Origin: Salticus scenicus
Lineage: Eukaryota; Arthropoda; Arachnida; Araneae; Salticidae
Reading direction: 5' to 3'
Assembly (NCBI GenBank): GCA_963930645.1
Contig: OZ005662.1
Location: 103,090,436 to 103,154,435 of the forward strand
Length of the DNA: 64,000 bases
Below, in pieces: positions 58,102-64,000 of the stretch (its first letter is position 1; each line of letters starts with the position of its first letter). The notes beneath the pieces are model-generated. The model saw nothing but the letters and a program-made list of their open reading frames with translations. It ran no database searches and was not told the DNA's origin. Both the position numbers and the translations under genes were made by a program.

Positions 58102-58280
58102 TAGGACTGAGGGCCTATTAGTGTCAATCTGGGATTTTTGCGTTGTCGATTTCGATAGAAATCTAATCTTTGTCGAAATCTAAAATTTATCGAAAATATA
58201 ATTGAATAATTTGAAAGCGATGTTATAATTTGAAAACCGAAAAAAAAAAAAAAAAAAAACTAATAGTCCTCCGTCCTAAA
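58102..58280. mobile_element. Hairpin MITE, about 180 bp
   Basis: Ends are TTTAGGACTGAGGGCCTATT and, inverted, AATAGTCCTCCGTCCTAAA. The interior has AATCTAATCTTTGTCGAAATC repeats and an A run at 58241-58259. The 300-bp units in copy 1 lack it. TSD unclear. Confidence 0.55.
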
Positions 58281-59783
58281 CTATATTCTGCTTTTGCCAG
58301 AATTTCATCAAAATCTTTTTTTTTATTATGATTATTGAAAGAAAAAGAAAAGAAAATTAATATTAATCAGTATCGTTACAAGCGATATCGAAAAAGTTTT
58401 ATTTTTTAATAATTTTGAATTAGGAAATAAGAAGTGCGCAAGCAATATGAAATAAAAATAAGTAAAAAAATGAATTTAATGGTTTAATTTTTATATAAAA
58501 CAAGATTGCGTGCTATCTTAAAAAGTAGATGTAAAATTTAAAGTTTAATTTTTTTTGGCAACAATAATAAATTAAAATAAATAATTTAATGAAAGTTTAG
58601 AAGTTTGAATTTTTATTTTTTATTTATTTATTTATTTATTTAATTTTTTTTTTTTAGACATTAAATACAGCATAAAATATTTACAATATGTAAAAAAATT
58701 AATATTTTACAAGAATAAGCAAATCCATTAAATGCAAACCTCGTTCTTATTAAATCTGTTTGAAATAACTTTCTTTGAAATACATAATGTTATAAATTCT
58801 TTCAACACATTCTTAACAGCTTTTGCAAAACACCTTTCGTACTAGACGATTCTGAAAAAGCGTCTTTTGCTGTAACAAGAAAGCTTTTTTAACCTAGAAT
58901 AATAAGACTTTTTCTAAAGTTATACTCGTATTTATAAAATTTCGTGTATAAGGCGGATATTTAATTTTACGTTGAATGGAAAATTGCATTTTGCGTAAAG
59001 AGTTTTTAATTCATTGAAAAATTCAAATCTGTTTAAGAGTGAGGCATATTTAAAAATTTTATTTGTTGGGTTATTTTTATCTTCTTCAACTTCTTAATAA
59101 TAATAATAACAATAAAAACGATTAATTTTGTAAAGCGTTACTTTACATAAAATATTTCAATTAAAAAGTAATTGTAATTAGAAGTTTACTATTCACATCA
59201 CTCTAAATATCTAGGTTAGTTAACTGGAATTCTGTATTGTTATGTGCAATCTAGAATTTAAAAAAAAAATGTGCTACAACATATAGTAAATACTTTACAT
59301 TATATTACATAACTGTTTAATATAAACACTTTTAAAAGGAGAAAATTCCAGTTTTCATGCAATATTGCAGAAATATAAATGAATTTTTCTGAAAAAGTTA
59401 ATGTAATACAGAGGTGAAAGAGTTTTACTTTTTCTGCCACCACTGTCTCTTTATAGGACTTTTTATCATTTTTTTTTTTCTCGGTATTTTTGTTATTTTA
59501 TAGATTAGACATTTTTGTATCGAAACATTGGTGGCAACTATTTCATCCCTGATCATACTTCACCTGGTGGTTTAAGTTTCAACTACTATTTTTTGTTGTT
59601 TTATAGGTTAGAAATTTTTGTAGGGAAACACTAGTGACAATCTTCAGCTATGGTTACATTTTACGTGGTGGTTTAGATTTTAACAAATATTTTTATAGCG
59701 GAAACTTTCCTCTTACCGCTTACATAATGCGCAATGTGTTTAAAAATGTTGACACATGATTTTCTTCTTTAAATATTGATTAA

Positions 59784-60104
59784 CCCCTTAACTGCCACGG
59801 GCGTATATATTATTCTCGCTAAGCTAATGCATTAATTGCTCCGGGCGTATATACACGTCTTTCCTTTGTATTGCGCTGCTACAAGTGAAACAAATACCAC
59901 GGCTTTAGAATGCAATAAAATGACCTTGAATGTGGCCTTGATAGTGTTTTCAATGGAATTACTTATTTGAGAGAAGAAGGGTGTGGGAGGAAGCTGGACG
60001 GGAATGTTTCTGGAGCAGTGAAAGTATAATTACGTTCATTTGTGGGGGAAAACGGTGATACTGGGAAGCGAATCTCGTAATTTTTCTCAGCATGTAGTGA
60101 GGGG
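59784..60104. mobile_element. piggyBac-type MITE, 321 bp
   Basis: TTAA (59780-59783) precedes CCCCTTAACTGCCACGGGCG. The right end is AGTGAGGGG followed by TTAG (60105-60108, one mismatch to TTAA). CGGGCGTATATA occurs twice near the left end (59798 and 59844). Copy 1 (AAATATTGAATAAAAGC at about 13490) is the empty site. Confidence 0.65.
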
Positions 60105-60566
60105 TTAGTAGTATACAGTCAGAAAAAAATCAAGTCTTATTACAGTTAACGCGCTGCGGCAGAGATTCCAGGCAAAGCCCGTAAAAATCATTCGGACCAT
60201 AAATGTGAACTTCCCTGTAATTTTACGTTGTGGCAAACATACAATAGCTCTTTTACATCAAATGCTATTTGTATAAATATATAAATAAACTCTCTAAACT
60301 AAGAAAACTAAAATTATATTTTCAATTTCAAATATGAAGTAATTCTTACATGATATCACTAAAAAGCTAACACTTCATATTTGAAAGGATTTGACCGTGA
60401 AAATACAGTTTGATGGAAAATTTTAAAAAAATACGTAGGTGAATTTAAAAAAAAGCCAGTATTCCAAAATTATACTGTCATGACATCAATTTACGGGCTC
60501 TGGACGTTTATTTTCCGTAAAATTGAACGGTCATATTCGGTGACTTTACATTTTTATTTTATTTTA

Positions 60567-60597
<31 letters not shown>

Positions 60598-61004
60598 TTT
60601 ATTTTTAAAGTGCAAATTTTTATAAGATCAAACACAAATTTCATCTATTTAATTGTTTGGATATCTGTTACTTCAGTAGTGTGGAATAAAATAACAACTC
60701 TTATATGCATCACTTCTACAAGTTCCTTTCCGTAACGTCTTTTAGAAGTAATTCGTGTGAAAAGAAAATACACGAACCACTACATATGGTATTGTAGCAT
60801 TAGAAGTTAGTATAAAAATTTGAAGTTTTAAAGTTTTTCTAAGCTTTTATGTTAATAAAAAACAACTGGGATATTAATTATAATTACAAAAGTTCATCAA
60901 GATTTACACCGATTAATTATGATATTATTAATATACATTTATTTATTTTCAATAAACTTAAAATTATTGCATTCTTATATGTTGCATCACAATTTATTTC
61001 ATGA

Positions 61005-61316
61005 CTGTACGATGGTCTTTCTGCCTACGACATCAAGCTTGTGTTAATTTTGAAGACAGAAAATTTTGCTAGATGCAGTGTTGAGGGATGTCTACTATTT
61101 TATTTTAATAAGCGAAACATTTTCTTATTCATAGATGAATTTTCATTTTGTCTTGGTACGTGTTGGTCCTTTAATGACGCAGTAAGTTTCATCCTCAACT
61201 GCTATAGAAGTAGAGTTATAACCATGGATCATTCGGAAATGTTTACTTGTATAGAAGTATATAAACTTATTTCTTCATTCATTATGTATGGTTGTAAACA
61301 ATGCTACCATGATTAA
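61005..61316 (+). CDS. Conserved open frame, copy 2 (uncharacterised remnant)
   Basis: Open for 103 codons from CTG at 61005 to the stop at 61314-61316, with no ATG at its start. It reads LYDGLSAYDIKLVL, KTENFARCSVEG, then NKRNIFLFIDEFSF, SFNDA, and ends KLISSFIMYGCKQCYHD. Copy 1 (17949-18175) preserves the same frame for 75 codons with one stop. It has eight cysteines after residue 20 but no recognised domain, signal peptide or transposase motif. It is more likely an eroded transposon or exon fragment than a working gene. Confidence that it is expressed is low. Confidence 0.3.
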   Translation: MYDGLSAYDIKLVLILKTENFARCSVEGCLLFYFNKRNIFLFIDEFSFCLGTCWSFNDAVSFILNCYRSRVITMDHSEMFTCIEVYKLISSFIMYGCKQCYHD

Positions 61317-62127
61317 ACTTATATGTATCCCGCGCTTTTTGTTGAAACTTTGTATATGCCTTTTATGGACCATGAGGACATGAAACTTGCAATAAAAATT
61401 AATATTTCAAATCTTGACCGGTAAATGGCGATTTTCATGCACTATCTGAAAGAAGTTAGGTGAGTTTGGAGAGTTTTACAAAAAAGCATTTAATGTCATA
61501 AAATCCTTTTTCATTTTTAGAGGAGAAAGACGGTTCTTACTGATTATTATTATTATTATTATTATTTAAATAAAACGGTAATAAATTAGGGTTTTTTTTT
61601 TTTTTTTTTTATAAATCAGAAGGGTGGTACATTTTCAACTTCACTGCGTAAAATAGACGCTTTAAAAACTTTAAAAAAGGCTTCTGTCGTGACAGGGCTT
61701 GAGAGGAAAAATAATTAAACTTTAAAAGACTGGAGCATTAGGTATACTTCAAAGAATATGACAGAAATTAATTTAAAAAAATGTGTAAGAACACCTATCC
61801 TATGAAAAAGCGTCCAGATGCCCTCTCAGAGATTAAATTAGCCAAAAATTGGTAAGCAAAATAAATGCAGTTTTTCGGTGCACCTCGTGTATTTGGTATA
61901 TACTATATTACAGTGCATTGCAGAAGCATTGATAGTTGACAAAATCAGTTTTAAAAATATGAAGCATCAAAATAAGAAAAAGCGTACATAAGAAATTACA
62001 TATAAAATATTTATGCTTCAAAGACATAAAAAAAATATCACAATGTATTTTTTTTAGATAATTTTCACTCACGTTAAAAGAACAAAACGAAGATTTTTTT
62101 TCTCTTTATTTCCCTTTCATGTAAATA

Positions 62128-63170
62128 CACTGATGGAAAAAAAAAATCCCAACACCAGGAAGGAGCTGTGCTAGATAAACGAAATTTGGTAGGCGTGTTT
62201 ATACATCTGAAAGATGACGTCGATTCAAATTTCGAGCTACGCGCATAAGTGTGGCGCTTGTTGCGACACTATGACACTATACAACTTCAAGGACAACTGT
62301 TACAACTTCGGTTACTTCAAGGACAGCTCCGAGCCAGACGCCCTTTAGCGTGCATTCCACTGACTCCAAACCACTGCCGTTTGTGACGTGAGTGGTGTCA
62401 AGGTAGAGCTCATTGGAGGACGGAGTGGAGATCTGTTGTGTTTTCTGATGAAAGCCGGTTCTGCCTTGGTCGCAGTGATAGCCGTCTGTTGGTTAGAAGG
62501 AGGCCAGGTGAACGCCTGCTAGCGACCTGTCTGCGGCCTAGACACACAGGGCCTACTCCTGGAGTTGTGGTTTGGGAAGCAATTTCGTATGACAGCAGGA
62601 GCACTCTCGTGGTTATCCCACGCACCCTGACTGCAAATTTGTACGTCAGTCTAGTGATACAACCTGTTGTGCTGCCATTAATGAACAGCATTCATGGGGG
62701 TGTTTTCCAACAGGATAACGCTCGCCCACATACCGCTGTTGTAACCCAACATGCTCTACACAGTGTCAACATGTTGCCTTGGCCTGCTAGATCACCAGAT
62801 CTTTCTCCAATCGAGCACGTATGGGATATCATTGGACGACAACTCCAGCGTCATCCACAACCAGCATTAACCGCCCCTGCATTGACCGCTCAAGTGCAAC
62901 AGGCATGGAACTCCATCCCACAAACTGATATCCGACACCTGTACGACACAATGCATGCACGTTTGCATGCTTGCATTCAAAATTCTGGCGGTTACACCGG
63001 TTACTAATGTACAAACATTTCACATTTGAAATGGCTCTTCTCGCCAATGGCTCTGCCTGTGATCTTGAAACTTTAATCAATTAAATATGTTACCTAGACA
63101 AATGTATTGCTGAAATTTCATTACTGTACAATAATTTTTTCTTGGTGTTGGGATTTTTTTTCCATCAGTG
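62128..63170 (+). mobile_element. Tc1-like transposon, internally deleted
   Basis: 1,043 bp. The left TIR is CACTGATGGAAAAAAAAAAT followed by CCCAACACC. The right TIR is GGTGTTGGGATTTTTTTTCC followed by ATCAGTG. TA is at 62126-62127 and 63171-63172. Copy 1 (TTTCATGAAACTATATTTTT at about 20233) lacks it. The 3' part encodes the catalytic domain. The N-terminal DNA-binding region is missing and replaced by about 100 bp with repeated ACTTCAAGGACA segments. Confidence 0.92.
62438..63007 (+). pseudogene. Tc1-family DDE transposase, C-terminal part
   Basis: A 189-codon frame. FSDESRF near the start holds the first catalytic Asp (D4). GGVFQQDNARPHTA (D93) holds the second, and WPARSPDLSPIEHVWD (E126) supplies the Glu. 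This is the DDE_3 / Tc1 catalytic core that cuts and joins transposon ends. It ends IQNSGGYTGY just inside the right TIR, as expected. Upstream, the same frame continues from about 62309 (LQGQLRARRPLACIPLTPN, WRTEWRSVVFSDES) but is broken by a TGA at 62387-62389, probably from CGA. With that stop and without the paired helix-turn-helix domain (a full protein is about 340 residues) it is inactive. D93 and E126 are separated by 32 residues, against 34 in classic Tc1. Confidence 0.88.
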
Positions 63171-63175
63171 TATAT

Positions 63176-63200
63176 ATCCCCCCGCCCCCCCCCCCCCCGC
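63176..63200. repeat. Poly-C tract
   Basis: CCCCCCGCCCC(C)n immediately follows the Tc1 insertion; low complexity and assembly-sensitive. Confidence 0.85.
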
Positions 63201-63472
63201 GCAAGTTTTAATTAAATTTATCGAGTAATAGCACACAAAATAATTTCTATGATAAAACAAACATTCTTTAAAAAACTATGTAAAAATACAATATCATTAT
63301 ACATATTAGTTTCGTTATTTAATGAATGAATTTTAATTTACCAGTAATAAATTCTGAAAATAAGAAAATATCTTTTCTTAATAATTTTTTTTTAATGTAT
63401 GTTTGACATATTTTGCAATTTGAACGTGATATATGCAGTAAAAAAGTAAATAAACATGTATTTTTCAAGAGT

Positions 63473-63473
<1 letters not shown>

Positions 63474-63506
<33 letters not shown>
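63474..63506. repeat. (TA)n microsatellite
   Basis: About 15 TA units within copy 2. Similar TA runs mark 9930, 21670, 30081, 31613, 33605, 35483, 41566 and 43435. Confidence 0.9.
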
Positions 63507-63507
<1 letters not shown>

Positions 63508-64000
63508 CTATTTCTTGCTAATGAAATTACTTAGCATAATATTATTTTGACTTTTGGAATAACAGAAAATATACTGGTAGAGAACTCACACTGATTTACC
63601 CTGTGTTTCTTTAAAAATATAATAAAATAGTTCAGAGTTATAATAAATTATACATTATACAGATAATTAAATATTTTTTAAATACTTAATAAATGTTATT
63701 TGGAACAAATTTTATTGGATAAACATTATTGCAGTGTAGAAAATGCTAAAATCCGTCTATATTGCAGCTTGAATAATGTATACTCATTCATACAACATTT
63801 AGACTCGTTATTAATCAAAATGTATTTCAAATTATGCAGAAACTTCTTCAACCAAACCAATTTAAAAATTTTCTTCAACTAATCATATGAAACATTCAAC
63901 ATTGACTGTAGGTTATATCAGCATCGCATAGTGTTTTTTTTTTTTTTTTTTTTTTTTTTCATGTCTACAAGGTGTTTTTTCTTTGATGCTCTAAAACCTG

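Larger units (their letters stand above)
51170..64000 (+). repeat. Large duplicated segment, copy 2 (runs off the window)
   Basis: Direct-orientation partner of 5680-21455, with the anchors listed there. The left edge is blurred; clear similarity begins at about 51240. Insertions private to this copy are the SINE fragment at 51323, the 51485-55207 fold-back with its LTR element, a hairpin element at 58102, a piggyBac-type MITE at 59784 and a Tc1 element at 62128. Confidence 0.85.

Overview
This window is eukaryotic, repeat-dominated and strongly A+T-rich (about three quarters A+T by eye). I see no host protein-coding gene, no rRNA and no functional tRNA. It holds a tRNA-derived SINE, Helitrons, Tc1/mariner-, hAT-, piggyBac- and CACTA-like DNA elements, an LTR retrotransposon remnant, and many long fold-back elements and microsatellites. 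An arthropod is the most likely source. A chelicerate such as a spider is favoured by the TE mix and by a decayed helix-turn-helix of the KFEETG (DUF4817-like) type, but the species is not fixed. All alignments below were made by eye.

Layout. 0-5.6 kb: a palindromic MITE, a full-length SINE with an 11-bp target-site duplication (TSD), a minus-strand Helitron carrying C-rich tandem arrays, and a dispersed repeat called R1 here. 5.7-21.5 kb: copy 1 of a large old duplication. Copy 2 runs from about 51.2 kb to the right edge. Both copies carry the same decayed Tc1-like transposase and the same conserved open frame. They differ by insertions present in only one of them, so each copy supplies the empty sites for the other. 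21.5-28 kb: fold-back, piggyBac-like and hAT-like MITEs, plus an inverted copy of the 14.7-16.9 kb sequence containing a fold-back minisatellite. 30.1-48.6 kb: a tandem array of about 1.5-kb monomers. Four of them form two copies of a higher-order dimer: an X-bearing monomer of 2,033 bp followed by a SINE-bearing monomer of 1,863 or 1,867 bp. The array is interrupted by a 4,049-bp TIR element, a 3.5-kb composite insertion and a 588-bp CACTA-like element. 51.2-64 kb: copy 2, holding an LTR retrotransposon remnant nested in a 1.5-kb fold-back element, and a partial Tc1 element.

How the parts relate. This is a layered insertion record rather than a set of cooperating genes. Intact paralogous units, and the opposite copy of the duplication, fix many insertion points and TSDs. 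The only protein-coding content is transposon-derived: a Gag-like reading frame of an LTR element, the catalytic part of a Tc1 transposase, and degraded transposase traces.
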